Shown here one piece after another: positions 9,254 to 19,194 of a stretch of DNA of 64,000 nucleotides. This DNA is from JAOARY01 sp045345765. GTDB taxonomy: Bacteria; Bacillota; Clostridia; Peptostreptococcales; Peptostreptococcaceae. Every line of letters begins with the position of its first letter. The first letter of the stretch is position 1. Position numbers and translations under genes: made by a program. The stretch covers positions 248,001 to 312,000 of the forward strand of contig CP148265.1 of NCBI GenBank assembly GCA_045345765.1, read 5' to 3'. The notes under the pieces were generated by a model, which saw nothing but the letters and a program-made list of their open reading frames with translations, was not told where the DNA came from and made no database searches.

Positions 9254-10717
9254 CTACATCTCCTCTTTTTTTAACGTAAAACTCACCTTTGTTCCTTTAT
9301 TTAATTCACTTTCTATATATATTTTACCATCATGTGAATTTATTATATTCTTACAAATAGAAAGCCCAAGACCATGACCTTTTATCTCACAATTTCTTGA
9401 TTCATCTGCTCTATAGAATCTATCCATAACATTTTTTAGATTCTCTTTACTAATTCCAATACCATTATCCTTAATTTCAATTTCCACAAAATCACTATAA
9501 TCTTTTAATTTTATATTTATAAACAAATTTCTATTTAAATCTCTATATTTAATAGAATTGCTTGCAATATTTATTATAGCTCTTTTTAATTTTTGGATAT
9601 CTGCCTTTACAAAAATATCTTTATTTATTATGTCTTTGTTAATATCCAAATTAATTTTTCCATTTATTTTTTCTACATCAAAACTCAATTCTTCAACACT
9701 ATATTTTAAGAACTCTATTATATTTATTTTAGAAAAATTAAATTTTTCTCTTTTTAAATCTAACCTTGAAAATAAAAATAACTCTTCAATCATAAATTCC
9801 ATATCTTTAGCTTTTTCATATATAGTATTTATATATTTTTCTTTCTTTTCTTTTGAATTTGCTATCCCATCTTTAAGCCCTTCCACATAACCTTTTATAG
9901 ACATTATAGGAGTTCTTAAATCATGTGATATATTGGATATTAATTTCTTTCTATTTTCTTCATATTTCTTTTGAAGATCAAAAGATTTTTTTAATTTAAC
10001 TCTCATTTCTTCTAAAGTATCACTTACTTTTCCTATTTCATCATCATTTATTTTTTCTATTTTGTAATTTAAATTCCCCTTTTTAATCTGATTAATTCCC
10101 TCTTCTAATTTATTTAATGGTCTTCTTATACTTCTATAAGTTATATAAGTAAGTATTATACTTACAAATAATAAAATAAGAAGATGTATAATCATAATTT
10201 TGTTTTGCATTGCATTTATAACTTCTTTAGAACCCTTTATATCAACTATAAAATATGCACTATAATAATCTTTATCTATTATAAAATCATCTTGTAATGA
10301 TAATCCATAATCATCATTTGAATTACTCATGAATTTATAATCTAAGGAACTAAAGACTGGTAATTTATCATATTTAAAATCATCAAATTGCTTTGGTTTA
10401 TATATATATTTATCATTCTTTTTTATAGCCAATCCCATATGCATATTATTCATATTTTTGTCTACATCTTTTACTATATATTCTTTATACTCACCCTCAA
10501 TAAACATTTTATTTATTTTTCTTGCTGCAAGCCTCTGTTCTTCCAACGCATTATGCATATATTCCCAAGGATTTATATCATTTATAACATTATCAGGGCC
10601 AAACACTTCTACATATCTAAATAGATAATTCATTCCTAAAATTAAAAAACTTGGAATCAATATCATTCCTATATAAGAAATCAAAAGCCTTTGTTTTATA
10701 GATATATTCTTTTTCAT
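9254..10717 (-). CDS. Membrane sensor histidine kinase
   Basis: 487 residues: transmembrane helix 1 (about 11-31), an extracytoplasmic sensor region of about 140 residues, transmembrane helix 2 (about 172-193), a HAMP linker (about 194-248), the H box SNISHDLRTP with H265, and a HATPase domain with NGIGIS and GHGLGL. The sensor region has no motif I recognise. Shine-Dalgarno GGTGATTT precedes the ATG. It is the first gene of the operon and probably phosphorylates the adjacent OmpR-family regulator. Confidence 0.92.
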   Translation of the reverse strand: MKKNISIKQRLLISYIGMILIPSFLILGMNYLFRYVEVFGPDNVINDINPWEYMHNALEEQRLAARKINKMFIEGEYKEYIVKDVDKNMNNMHMGLAIKKNDKYIYKPKQFDDFKYDKLPVFSSLDYKFMSNSNDDYGLSLQDDFIIDKDYYSAYFIVDIKGSKEVINAMQNKIMIIHLLILLFVSIILTYITYRSIRRPLNKLEEGINQIKKGNLNYKIEKINDDEIGKVSDTLEEMRVKLKKSFDLQKKYEENRKKLISNISHDLRTPIMSIKGYVEGLKDGIANSKEKKEKYINTIYEKAKDMEFMIEELFLFSRLDLKREKFNFSKINIIEFLKYSVEELSFDVEKINGKINLDINKDIINKDIFVKADIQKLKRAIINIASNSIKYRDLNRNLFINIKLKDYSDFVEIEIKDNGIGISKENLKNVMDRFYRADESRNCEIKGHGLGLSICKNIINSHDGKIYIESELNKGTKVSFTLKKEEM

Positions 10718-10940
10718 TAAATCACCATCCCAATTATATATTTCTATCTTACAATAATAAGCTTAAGTTTTTTTAAAGTCTTAATTAATTTTTTCTTAAT
10801 AAAATTGCTAATATTAGTTTTTTAATAAGAAAAAATACCAATACTCATTTATATTCTATATTGTACAAGATTAATTTTAAAGTCTTTGAAATCAAAAACT
10901 TAAAAAAATAAAACATTTTTCCAATTTATTTTATTTTTCC
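10718..10940. other. Divergent intergenic region, kinase side
   Basis: No gene is seen. The stretch is extremely AT-rich. It contains two direct copies of TTTTAAAGTCTT (10771-10782 and 10875-10886), 104 bases apart, which might bind the OmpR-type regulator encoded by the operon. No convincing promoter for the kinase gene was identified. Confidence 0.4.
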
Positions 10941-10942
10941 TC

Positions 10943-10999
10943 TTGCTTTTTTTTAAATAAGATGATATTATTTAATCATTGATAATGATATTCATTATC
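10943..10999 (+). promoter_or_regulatory. Fur-controlled promoter of the flavodoxin gene
   Basis: TTGCTT (10943-10948), a 17-base spacer and TATTAT (10966-10971) form a vegetative-type promoter. GATAATGATATTCATTATC (10981-10999) matches the classical 19-bp Fur box GATAATGATAATCATTATC at 18 of 19 positions and covers the predicted transcription start. Iron-loaded Fur bound there would block initiation, so the flavodoxin is expected to be made when iron is scarce. Confidence 0.85.
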
Positions 11000-11062
11000 T
11001 AAGCCCAATCCCGTTTTATTTTGTATCTTAAAAATTTATTACACAATTAGGAGGCGCTAATA

Positions 11063-11491
11063 ATGAAAACACTTAATATTATCTATTGGAGTGGAACAGG
11101 AAACACAGAAATGATGGCAGAAGGAATCAAAAAAGGTGCAGAAACTAAGGATGTTAAAGTCAACTTAGTTAGAGCAGAAGAAGCAGAACTTAATCATGTT
11201 ATCGAAGCTGATTTAGTTGCTTTTGGTTGCCCATCAATGGGTGCTGAAGTACTTGAAGAAGCAGCAATGGAACCATTTATAGATTCTTTAAATGGAAATA
11301 ATATCAATAAACCTACAGTATTATTTGGTTCATATGACTGGGGTGATGGTGAGTGGATGCGTAATTGGGAAGAAAGAATGAGTGAATACGGATCTAATAT
11401 AATAGGCGAACCATTAATTCTTCAAAATACTCCAGATGATGACGGTTTATCTGAGTGTGAAGCATTAGGTGCTAAATTAGCATCTTGTTAG
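11063..11491 (+). CDS. Flavodoxin, iron-repressed
   Basis: Small FMN electron carrier (142 residues) that replaces ferredoxin under iron limitation. The FMN phosphate loop WSGTGNTE lies at residues 9-16, GSYDWGDG near 93 matches the second flavin-contact loop, and length is typical of short-chain flavodoxins. AGGAGG lies 9 bases before the ATG. It is the only plus-strand gene in the window, monocistronic, with a Fur box at its promoter and a strong terminator behind it. The precise redox partner cannot be read from the sequence. Confidence 0.93.
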   Translation: MKTLNIIYWSGTGNTEMMAEGIKKGAETKDVKVNLVRAEEAELNHVIEADLVAFGCPSMGAEVLEEAAMEPFIDSLNGNNINKPTVLFGSYDWGDGEWMRNWEERMSEYGSNIIGEPLILQNTPDDDGLSECEALGAKLASC

Positions 11492-11570
11492 TATTTTTTT
11501 AATAATAGCTACATAAATTTTTAAGACTTATTTTATTTTTAAAGTTTAATACCCTCCAGATATTAAACAA

Positions 11571-11607
11571 AGCCACGTTAAAAATTTTAACGTGGCTAAT
11601 TTTTTAG
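11571..11607. terminator. Bidirectional terminator between flavodoxin and the hsd-panE operon
   Basis: A 13-bp perfect stem (AGCCACGTTAAAA with its complement, 11571-11597) is followed on the plus strand by AATTTTTT and on the minus strand by TTTGTTTA. It lies between the convergent ends of the flavodoxin gene and the ketopantoate-reductase-like gene and can serve both. Confidence 0.87.
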
Positions 11608-12522
11608 TTATTTATTTTTATTTATCCATTCAATAGTTTTAATCATATCGTAGATAATTTCATTAGTAGATACATCTACATTGTGTTTCTTTCCTAGATT
11701 ACAAACAACTTTAGCAAACATCTCAACTTCAGTATCCCTTTTTGCCAAAATATCTTGCATCATAGAAGTCATTCCTTTATCTGACATTTTATTTAATGTT
11801 TCATACCAAAGGTCTATATCTTCATTCGTTAAATTAGCTCCTTCATATTTAGAAAGTTCTATAACTTCCATCATAGCCTTATATACTAAATTCTTTAGAT
11901 TTTCACAATTTTTAAATGCCTTATAATTAGCCTTTAATATTGCTGATAATTGGTTAGAACCTACATTCATCATAAATTTTAACCACATTTTATTTAATAT
12001 ATTTTCTGGTATTATATATGGTATTTTCGATTCTTCAAAAATATTTTTGACTTCAAGTAATTCTTTTGACTGCTTGTTATCTTTATTTCCAAATACAATA
12101 TGACCTTCGTTTGTATAATTTATTTTGTTATTTACTCTAACAGCGTCAATACCAACGATAAATGAGTATAATATGTTTTTTGTTTTTAGTTTATCCATAA
12201 TTATATCTTCACTATTGATTCCATTTAATAATGACATTATAATAGTATTCTCATCTATATAATTCTTTAAAAGCATTAGTGCATCCTCTAAATAATTATA
12301 TTTAAGTGCAATTATAACCAAATCAGCCTTAAAATCAACCTTATCTTCAGCTGTAATATAAGAAAAATCATACATCTTATCATTTACATAGAACTTGTCC
12401 TTCTCATATCTTTTCTTTCTATTTGCATCACATAAAACCTTAATATTAAAATTAGCATCCTCTAATTTAGCTGAACAATAAGCTCCAATAGCACCATTAC
12501 CAAGTACAATTACATTTTTCAT
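11608..12522 (-). CDS. Ketopantoate reductase family protein (ApbA/PanE-like)
   Basis: 304 residues from ATG 12522. That start has GGGGTGA 6 bases upstream, while the longer reading frame would begin inside hsdR. The N-terminal Rossmann motif VLGNGAIGAYCSAKL binds NADPH, and a C-terminal helical ApbA domain contains a lysine/asparagine-rich active region (KLWLKFMMNVG-like segment near 195). Family members reduce 2-dehydropantoate to pantoate for coenzyme A synthesis, but many paralogues have other 2-oxo acid substrates. It follows hsdR by 19 bases with no terminator between, so it may ride on the restriction operon. No other pantothenate gene is nearby. Confidence 0.82.
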   Translation of the reverse strand: MKNVIVLGNGAIGAYCSAKLEDANFNIKVLCDANRKKRYEKDKFYVNDKMYDFSYITAEDKVDFKADLVIIALKYNYLEDALMLLKNYIDENTIIMSLLNGINSEDIIMDKLKTKNILYSFIVGIDAVRVNNKINYTNEGHIVFGNKDNKQSKELLEVKNIFEESKIPYIIPENILNKMWLKFMMNVGSNQLSAILKANYKAFKNCENLKNLVYKAMMEVIELSKYEGANLTNEDIDLWYETLNKMSDKGMTSMMQDILAKRDTEVEMFAKVVCNLGKKHNVDVSTNEIIYDMIKTIEWINKNK

Positions 12523-12541
12523 CAAATCACCCCATAATTTT

Positions 12542-15500
12542 TTAAACTTCGTAAGTTGATTCCTTTTCTGCCACTTCACCATAATTTAAATTATTAGAAT
12601 AAGTAATATTTCCACACATTTTTTCAGCTTGCTTCATAACTACAACCAAAGCTTTCTTTTGATGTTCTGGTGGATACTTATATTTTTTAAGCAGACGTTT
12701 TATAATTTTTCTCATACCAGCCTGAGCACTTTTTCTTATACTCCAATCTATTGTTACATTATTTTGTATTGCTGCTGTTAGTTCTTGAGCTATTTTCTTT
12801 AATATTTCATCTTCATAAAAAGCTTTAACAGCTTCATCATCTGATAAAGCATCATAAAATGCAATTTCATCTTCAGTTAAGCCAAGATTAGCTTCTTGCT
12901 CTTTAACCTGTTTTATTTCATTTGCCATCCTAATTAATTCCTCAATAACCTCTGCATTTGTAATAGCTTGATTTCTATATTTATTAAGAGCTTTTTTAAG
13001 CTTTTGCGAGAATCTTTCAGACTTAACTAAGTTTCTCTTTTCCATCGACTTAATATTGCCTTCCAAAAGCTTTCTTAACATTTCAACCGCTAAGTTTTTA
13101 TGTTTCATTTCTTTTACTTCTTCTAAGAAATCCTCCGATAAAATAGATACTTCAGGACGCTTTATACCCATAGCATCAAATACATCAATCACTTCTTCCG
13201 AAATAATCGAACGCTCTAACATCTGATTTACCCTTGCTTCGATTTCTTGTTTCGATTTATTTATCGCACCTCTTACTCTAAGTTTTGATAAGCTAGCTTT
13301 AACAGCTTTAAAATAACTTACTTCAAGCGCTTTTGATTTACCTTCAATAGTTGCAGAACAAAGAGAATGTGCTTTAGCCAATTCAATAGTAATTTGCTTA
13401 AATTCTTTTTGATTTTCTTCGCTTTTACCAAGAACAAAGTCCATACCACCAGTTATTGCTCTTATACGTTCCACTTGAGAATCTCCCATGTAGTTTGAAT
13501 AATCATAGCCATGCATCATATCTTGAAGAATCTCTAGTTTCTCGCACATAATACCAATAGCTACAGATGTGTCAATACCAGTATTTTTTCTATCACCTGC
13601 TGTATATTGTCTTAAAGCATATTTTAGACTTTCTAAAATACCAATATAATCAACTACAACACCACCTGATTTTTCTTTAAATACACGATTAACCCTAGCA
13701 ATTGCCTGCATTAAGTTGTGACCTTTCATAGGTTTATCAATATACATAGTATGCATAGATGGTACATCAAAACCTGTTAACCACATATCACGCACTAAAA
13801 CAATTTTAAGTTCATCGTTATTATCCTTCATACGCTTTGAAAGTGTATCTCTACGTTGTTTTCCCCCAATATGTTTTTGAAGTTTCTCTTTATCACCTGC
13901 ACTACCAGTCATTACAACTTTGATTTTACCTTTATTAACATCATCATCATGCCAATTTGGTCTAAGTGCTACAATCTCATCATATAGTTCAACACAAATA
14001 CGTCTACTCATACAAACAATCATTGCCTTACCATCAATAGTCTTTGATTTTTCTTCAAAGTGATCTACAATATCTTGTGCTAACTTTTTAATCCTATTAG
14101 GTGAACCTACGATGGCTTCAATCCTTGACCACTTCGCCTTGTTCTTTTCACGCTCTATATCCTCTTGAGCTTCTGTCAAATCTTCAAATTCATCATCAAT
14201 CTTTATTAACTCTTCTTCATTTGCTTCTAATTTGATAATTCTATTTTCATAATAGATTTTTACTGTAGCTTCATCTTCTACAGCTCTTGTCATATCATAT
14301 GTATCTATACAATGACCAAATACAGCAGTAGTTGACCTGTCTTCTAAATCTATTGGTGTTCCTGTAAATCCAATAAACGAAGCATTTGGTAATGCGTCAC
14401 GTAAATACTTTGCATAGCCATATTTTACTTCCCCTGTTTTGGCATCAACTTTAGCATCCAAACCATATTGTGACCTATGCGCCTCATCAGCAATAATAAT
14501 AACATTCTTTCTGTCAGTTAATACTGGCATTTCTCCTTCTTCAGGCTTAAACTTCTGAATAGTTGTAAATATAATTCCACCTGATTGACGGTCATTTAAA
14601 AGGTCATAAAGTCCGTTAACTTCAGTTGAATTGTCTTTAGTGGTATTTGTTTTTAACTTTCTTACATTCGCTTGCTTTGGTGTTTGTCTAAGAATATCTT
14701 TTGACTTTGTAAATGTTGTAAATAATTGGTCATCTAAATCATTTCTATCTGTAATCACAACAATGGTTGGATTGTTTAGTTCTCTTACCAAACCTGCCGT
14801 ATAAAACACCATAGAAAAACTTTTACCAGAACCTTGAGTATGCCAAATAACACCTACTTTTCTATCACCATTTTCTTTAGTAGCATATTGTGTCTTTGAA
14901 ATTGCCTTTTTGACTGCAAAGTATTGATGATAGGCTGCCAAAATCTTAATAATAGATTTCTTATCCCCTAGTCTTTTGCCATTTTCATCTCTTTCTTCTT
15001 CGCTTGATTCTTGAAAAAGAATAAAATTGCTAATTATATCTAATATTCTTTCTTGACCTAACATTCCTGTAAGCAATACTTCATATTGAGGTACTGATAA
15101 TGGTTCTATATTCTGCCCATCAACAGTACGCCAATTCATAAAGCGCTCTTCATTAGATGTAATAGTACCAGCCTTAGCATTAATTCCGTCTGATAAAATA
15201 CAAAAGGCATTGTAATTAAACAAAGAAGGGATATCTCGCTTATATGTTTGAATTTGATTATAAGCTTGTTCTATCCCTACATTTTCATCACTTGCAGACT
15301 TTAGCTCAATGACAACAAGAGGTAAACCATTGATAAATATAATCAAATCAGGTCTACGTTCCTCATTCTCAATAATGGTAAATTGATTAACTACTAAGAA
15401 CTCATTGTTCTTGGGATTCTTAAAATCAACAATATAAGCTCTTTTGGTACGGATGTTATCATCTTCCTTAAAACTCACTTCAATACCTTCTACTAATAGT

Positions 15501-15781
15501 TTATGAAAACTACGATTATTCTCTTCAAGCATAGGACTGTTAAAAGTAATAATTTGTCTATAAGCTTCTTCCAAAGCAACACTTGGTAAATCTTTATTTA
15601 TCTTAAATAAAGCATCTTGTATTCTTTGTTCCAAGATTACTTCTCTATAATCTTTTCTTTCAGGATACTGCCCATCAACAGAGATATCAGGCGCAAAAAC
15701 ATGCTCATAACCTAATCCCTGTAATATCTCTATTGTAGCTTCTTCTAACAAATCTTCTGTAAAATTCTCTAATAAGCTCAA
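12542..15781 (-). CDS. hsdR: Type I restriction enzyme R subunit (HsdR)
   Basis: 1079 residues. DNA translocase and endonuclease subunit of a type I system. The N-terminal PD-(D/E)xK nuclease region includes VVIELKSAS (near 156). The helicase core has Walker A HTQGSGKSF (near 313), the DEAH box IIADEAHRSQYG, and motif III GFTGTP, then ARVNR in motif VI. The C-terminal helical region is full length, so the gene looks intact. Start is TTG 15781 behind a GGGGGATGGGG Shine-Dalgarno. It acts with HsdM and HsdS encoded immediately upstream. Confidence 0.95.
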   Translation of the reverse strand: MSLLENFTEDLLEEATIEILQGLGYEHVFAPDISVDGQYPERKDYREVILEQRIQDALFKINKDLPSVALEEAYRQIITFNSPMLEENNRSFHKLLVEGIEVSFKEDDNIRTKRAYIVDFKNPKNNEFLVVNQFTIIENEERRPDLIIFINGLPLVVIELKSASDENVGIEQAYNQIQTYKRDIPSLFNYNAFCILSDGINAKAGTITSNEERFMNWRTVDGQNIEPLSVPQYEVLLTGMLGQERILDIISNFILFQESSEEERDENGKRLGDKKSIIKILAAYHQYFAVKKAISKTQYATKENGDRKVGVIWHTQGSGKSFSMVFYTAGLVRELNNPTIVVITDRNDLDDQLFTTFTKSKDILRQTPKQANVRKLKTNTTKDNSTEVNGLYDLLNDRQSGGIIFTTIQKFKPEEGEMPVLTDRKNVIIIADEAHRSQYGLDAKVDAKTGEVKYGYAKYLRDALPNASFIGFTGTPIDLEDRSTTAVFGHCIDTYDMTRAVEDEATVKIYYENRIIKLEANEEELIKIDDEFEDLTEAQEDIEREKNKAKWSRIEAIVGSPNRIKKLAQDIVDHFEEKSKTIDGKAMIVCMSRRICVELYDEIVALRPNWHDDDVNKGKIKVVMTGSAGDKEKLQKHIGGKQRRDTLSKRMKDNNDELKIVLVRDMWLTGFDVPSMHTMYIDKPMKGHNLMQAIARVNRVFKEKSGGVVVDYIGILESLKYALRQYTAGDRKNTGIDTSVAIGIMCEKLEILQDMMHGYDYSNYMGDSQVERIRAITGGMDFVLGKSEENQKEFKQITIELAKAHSLCSATIEGKSKALEVSYFKAVKASLSKLRVRGAINKSKQEIEARVNQMLERSIISEEVIDVFDAMGIKRPEVSILSEDFLEEVKEMKHKNLAVEMLRKLLEGNIKSMEKRNLVKSERFSQKLKKALNKYRNQAITNAEVIEELIRMANEIKQVKEQEANLGLTEDEIAFYDALSDDEAVKAFYEDEILKKIAQELTAAIQNNVTIDWSIRKSAQAGMRKIIKRLLKKYKYPPEHQKKALVVVMKQAEKMCGNITYSNNLNYGEVAEKESTYEV

Positions 15782-15798
15782 ACCCCATCCCCCTTTTA

Positions 15799-17055
15799 TT
15801 AATTATTATCTAACGGTACTCTTATTTCCCCTGACATTAGTTTTGGTAAAAGTGTATCACGTAGTTTAATTAATTTTCTTGATTCCTTATTATTTTTCTG
15901 TATACTCTCTTCAATTGAATGTTCAATATCTAAATATCTTCCCATTTTCTCAGCTTCTGGATAACATATACTTAGATTCCTAAAGTCAGTTTTATTAAAT
16001 TTCAATTGTGCCGAACCACTTGTTATTGTACCTAGAAGATGTTGACCTTCTCTAGATTTGAATAATCTGTAGTAAAAATAATTCAACTTTGAATCGGTAT
16101 TCGATTTTAACATAATAACATTATTCCCCAATGTCATAGGTCTAGCTAAATCAGGACATAAATAAACACTTCCAACATCTGCAACATTTGAAATTATTAC
16201 TTCATTCCCAAATAGTACTGATTTTGATAGAAATTCATATGAATGCTTGTCTGTAAACTTCATTGATTTAAACCCATTTTTTAAATCAGTATTTCTCATG
16301 AACACTGCATAATTTTCTTCTTCATACAAGTTCACATTCTCTTTAAGTGATTTAAAACTCCCATTTGCAACATAATCAGATGTATAAAGATTTAATTCTT
16401 TTATTCTTTTAACTTCCCATCCCTCAGGAATCATTCCAAGTTCACTTTCAACCATTTGACCACCACTTGATTTATAAGGTTCTCCATCTTCATTTGGAAA
16501 TTCAAAGTCTACAAACCATTGTTTAAATATTGCTTGTGCCATGTTTTCTAATATATTATTGATTTGATTATTGTTTTCTATTTTCTTATCAATATCTATA
16601 AACACTTTAGATATATTAGCTTGTTCATTTAATTCAGGTAAAATAAGCTCGTATTCCATAATATGTTTTTTATCACCACGAGGCATTTTTGTACCTTTTG
16701 ATCCTGACATAACATACTCAAAAAAATGATCATTAGCTAAAGAATAGTATAGAAAGTCAGGGTGTATTCTATTTGTTGGTGAGAATATAAGAACATCATT
16801 TGATGCGCCCCCAGTATCACTTGCTTGCCATATCTTCTTAAAATATGGTCGAATATTCGAAACAAGAATATCTTTATTTACGTATTTATTTACTTTTAAA
16901 ACATTTGGTAATCCACTTGAAACTTCTTTTCCACCAAAATTCGGTAATAAATTTTCGGTTGAAACATAATTTTTTTCATTTAAATCAGCAAGTTGAATTT
17001 TCTCTTTGGAATATAAAGAAACATCTTTCAGTTTTACAATCGTCTTAAAACTCAT
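15799..17055 (-). CDS. hsdS: Type I restriction-modification specificity subunit (HsdS)
   Basis: 418 residues from ATG 17055 (GGAGG 8 bases upstream; an in-frame TTG five codons earlier overlaps the Shine-Dalgarno). Two target recognition domains are visible, each followed by a long helix. The first conserved helix contains ENMAQAIFKQWFVDF (near 175-190) and the second ends KLRDTLLPKLMSGEI. Each half should recognise one side of a bipartite DNA site; the site itself cannot be predicted here. It overlaps the hsdM stop by 11 bases. No inverted repeats or recombinase are nearby that would suggest shufflon-type switching. Confidence 0.93.
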   Translation of the reverse strand: MSFKTIVKLKDVSLYSKEKIQLADLNEKNYVSTENLLPNFGGKEVSSGLPNVLKVNKYVNKDILVSNIRPYFKKIWQASDTGGASNDVLIFSPTNRIHPDFLYYSLANDHFFEYVMSGSKGTKMPRGDKKHIMEYELILPELNEQANISKVFIDIDKKIENNNQINNILENMAQAIFKQWFVDFEFPNEDGEPYKSSGGQMVESELGMIPEGWEVKRIKELNLYTSDYVANGSFKSLKENVNLYEEENYAVFMRNTDLKNGFKSMKFTDKHSYEFLSKSVLFGNEVIISNVADVGSVYLCPDLARPMTLGNNVIMLKSNTDSKLNYFYYRLFKSREGQHLLGTITSGSAQLKFNKTDFRNLSICYPEAEKMGRYLDIEHSIEESIQKNNKESRKLIKLRDTLLPKLMSGEIRVPLDNN

Positions 17056-18562
17056 AACCAATCCCTCCAAGATTCTTTCTTATTTCATCTTCAAGGTGAC
17101 GTGATTTGGCAAACAGTTCTGCTAATTCAGCTGTCATATTATCCATCTTTTCTTCAAAAGGAATGCCATCATCTTCCACTTCTTGTATACCAACATATCT
17201 TCCTGGAGTTAATACATATTCATGTTCTTTAATTTCTTCAATCTTTGCTGACTTACAAAATCCCTTAACATCTTCATATTCTCCATTTATATTTCTCCAA
17301 TTATGATAAGTATCCGCAATCTTTGTAATATCATCTGTTCTTAATTCTCTATGTCGACGATCAACCATCTCACCCAAATGTCTTGCATCAATAAACAACA
17401 CTTCATTCTCACGACTTCTTAATTTCGGATTATCTTTTTTGTTTCTATTTAATATCCACAGAGAAACAGGTATACCTGTTGAATAGAACAACTTATCAGG
17501 CATTGCAACAATTGCATCCACCAAATCTGCTTGAAGTAAATTCTTTCTTATCTCACCTTCATTAGAAGTATTTGAACTTAATGAACCATTAGCAAGCACA
17601 ATCCCTGCACATCCATTTTGATTCAAATGATATACCATATGTTGTAACCAAGCGTAGTTTGCATTACCTGCTGGTGGAGTACCATATTTCCATCTCACAT
17701 CATCTGTTAATTGATTCCCACCCCAATCACTAATATTAAATGGAGGATTCGCTAGTATATAGTCAGCTTTTAGAGTTTTGTGCATATCATTATGGAATGT
17801 ATCATCATGATGCTTTCCTAAATTAGCATCAAGACCTCTTATTGCTAGATTCATCTTACATAGTTTCCAAGTTGTCGAGTTCATTTCTTGACCATAAATA
17901 GAAAGGTTCTCAACTCTTCCTTGATGATCCTTAACAAATTTTTCACTTTGAACAAACATACCACCAGAACCACAGCAAGGGTCATATACACGACCAGAAA
18001 ATGGCTCAATCATCTCTACCAAAGTTTTAACAACACTTGTTGGTGTGTAGAACTCTCCACCACCTTTACCTTCCGCACTAGCAAACTGTCCTAAGAAGTA
18101 TTCATATACACGACCTAATAAGTCTTTCTCATCATTATTATGTAATTTAATTGTCGAAATCAAATCTATTAACTCACCCAAACGTCTTTTATCAATTTCT
18201 GGTCTAGCATATCTTTTATCAAGTACTCCTTTTAGCGAAGGATTTTCCTTTTCAATAAGAATCATCGCATCATCAATGAATTGACCAATCTTAGAATCCT
18301 TAGCATTGTCTTTAATAAATCCCCAACGTGATTCTTTAGGTACCCAAAAGATATTCTCTGATTCATATTCATCACTATCTTCTTCAAAGCCTTCGCCTTC
18401 TTCTAATAGTTCATTATATTTTGTTTCAAATTTATCCGAAATATATTTTAGGAATATAAGACCTAGCACTACATGTTTATATTCTCCTGAATCCATACTT
18501 CCTCTTAATTTATCCGCTGCTTTCCAAAGTGTTTCTTCAAATCCAATATTCGCTGTTGCCAT
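17045..18562 (-). CDS. hsdM: Type I restriction-modification methyltransferase (HsdM)
   Basis: 505 residues. N6-adenine methyltransferase subunit that protects host DNA and forms the core of the type I complex. The N-terminal HsdM helical domain (1-150) precedes the SAM-binding motif DPCCGSGGMF (near 193) and the catalytic motif NPPF (near 269). ATG 18562 is preceded by GGGAGG. It is followed with overlap by hsdS. Everything expected is present, so modification should be active. Confidence 0.95.
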   Translation of the reverse strand: MATANIGFEETLWKAADKLRGSMDSGEYKHVVLGLIFLKYISDKFETKYNELLEEGEGFEEDSDEYESENIFWVPKESRWGFIKDNAKDSKIGQFIDDAMILIEKENPSLKGVLDKRYARPEIDKRRLGELIDLISTIKLHNNDEKDLLGRVYEYFLGQFASAEGKGGGEFYTPTSVVKTLVEMIEPFSGRVYDPCCGSGGMFVQSEKFVKDHQGRVENLSIYGQEMNSTTWKLCKMNLAIRGLDANLGKHHDDTFHNDMHKTLKADYILANPPFNISDWGGNQLTDDVRWKYGTPPAGNANYAWLQHMVYHLNQNGCAGIVLANGSLSSNTSNEGEIRKNLLQADLVDAIVAMPDKLFYSTGIPVSLWILNRNKKDNPKLRSRENEVLFIDARHLGEMVDRRHRELRTDDITKIADTYHNWRNINGEYEDVKGFCKSAKIEEIKEHEYVLTPGRYVGIQEVEDDGIPFEEKMDNMTAELAELFAKSRHLEDEIRKNLGGIGYEF

Positions 18563-18581
18563 TTTATTTCCTCCCTATTTT

Positions 18582-19175
18582 CTAAAAATTATTATCATCA
18601 AAGACTTCAAATATTTCACCCTCAAATTCTTCTTGTTCTGGCTCACTTACTACCCAATCAGGTAATACTTCAAGGTAATGACTTAATGCTTCAATGGTCT
18701 TGTGCAAAAGTGGTTCATGTAGGGCTTTTTCCATAAGTTCTACAATCAATTTATAGGTATCCATATGAGGATTATTATCTACTATATCAAGCACCTGCTT
18801 AAATCTTAAGACCAATTTTGCTTTTTGAATATCACGTTCTATTGTATTAACTTCTTCCCTATCATAAATAGGAATATCTATAATATGATTTGTTTTTCCT
18901 ATCATGAATTGTTGTTCATATTTCTTTACAACTGGTGTTAAGTCCCGTTTAAGTTTTTCTTTTTGTATTTCAAGTTTATCTATTTCCGTAAGTTCTTTGC
19001 TAAAATATTCTTTTTCAATACCGAATAACTCTTCAAGGAATGGCAGATATTTCTTCGGAATATTTTGCTTTCTTTTAACCCACATATTGATGTTTTGTTT
19101 CTTTATACCAAGCTTATCTGCTAACTCTACATGTTGTAAGTTAAATAACCCTAGGATATATTCTAACCCAATCAA
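18582..19175 (-). CDS. XRE-type helix-turn-helix regulator of the restriction operon
   Basis: 197 residues from TTG 19175. GGAGG lies 8 bases before it, whereas the upstream GTG at 19184 sits inside the Shine-Dalgarno. The N terminus has an XRE-like helix-turn-helix (VELADKLGIKKQNINMWVKR, about residues 15-34), followed by a charged helical middle and a C-terminal acidic tail. It is the first gene of the operon and its promoter carries two 17-bp palindromes. The likeliest role is autorepression and timing of hsdMSR expression, but that is inferred from position. I do not recognise the C-terminal 140 residues. Confidence 0.75.
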   Translation of the reverse strand: MIGLEYILGLFNLQHVELADKLGIKKQNINMWVKRKQNIPKKYLPFLEELFGIEKEYFSKELTEIDKLEIQKEKLKRDLTPVVKKYEQQFMIGKTNHIIDIPIYDREEVNTIERDIQKAKLVLRFKQVLDIVDNNPHMDTYKLIVELMEKALHEPLLHKTIEALSHYLEVLPDWVVSEPEQEEFEGEIFEVFDDNNF

Positions 19176-19194
19176 ATATCCCACCTCCTCAAAA

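Noticed and set aside
15799..17055. Phase-variable hsdS
   Set aside because: Only one hsdS is present, with no inverted partial copy, simple repeat tract or recombinase next to it. The xerD at 35.6 kb is the chromosomal housekeeping type.
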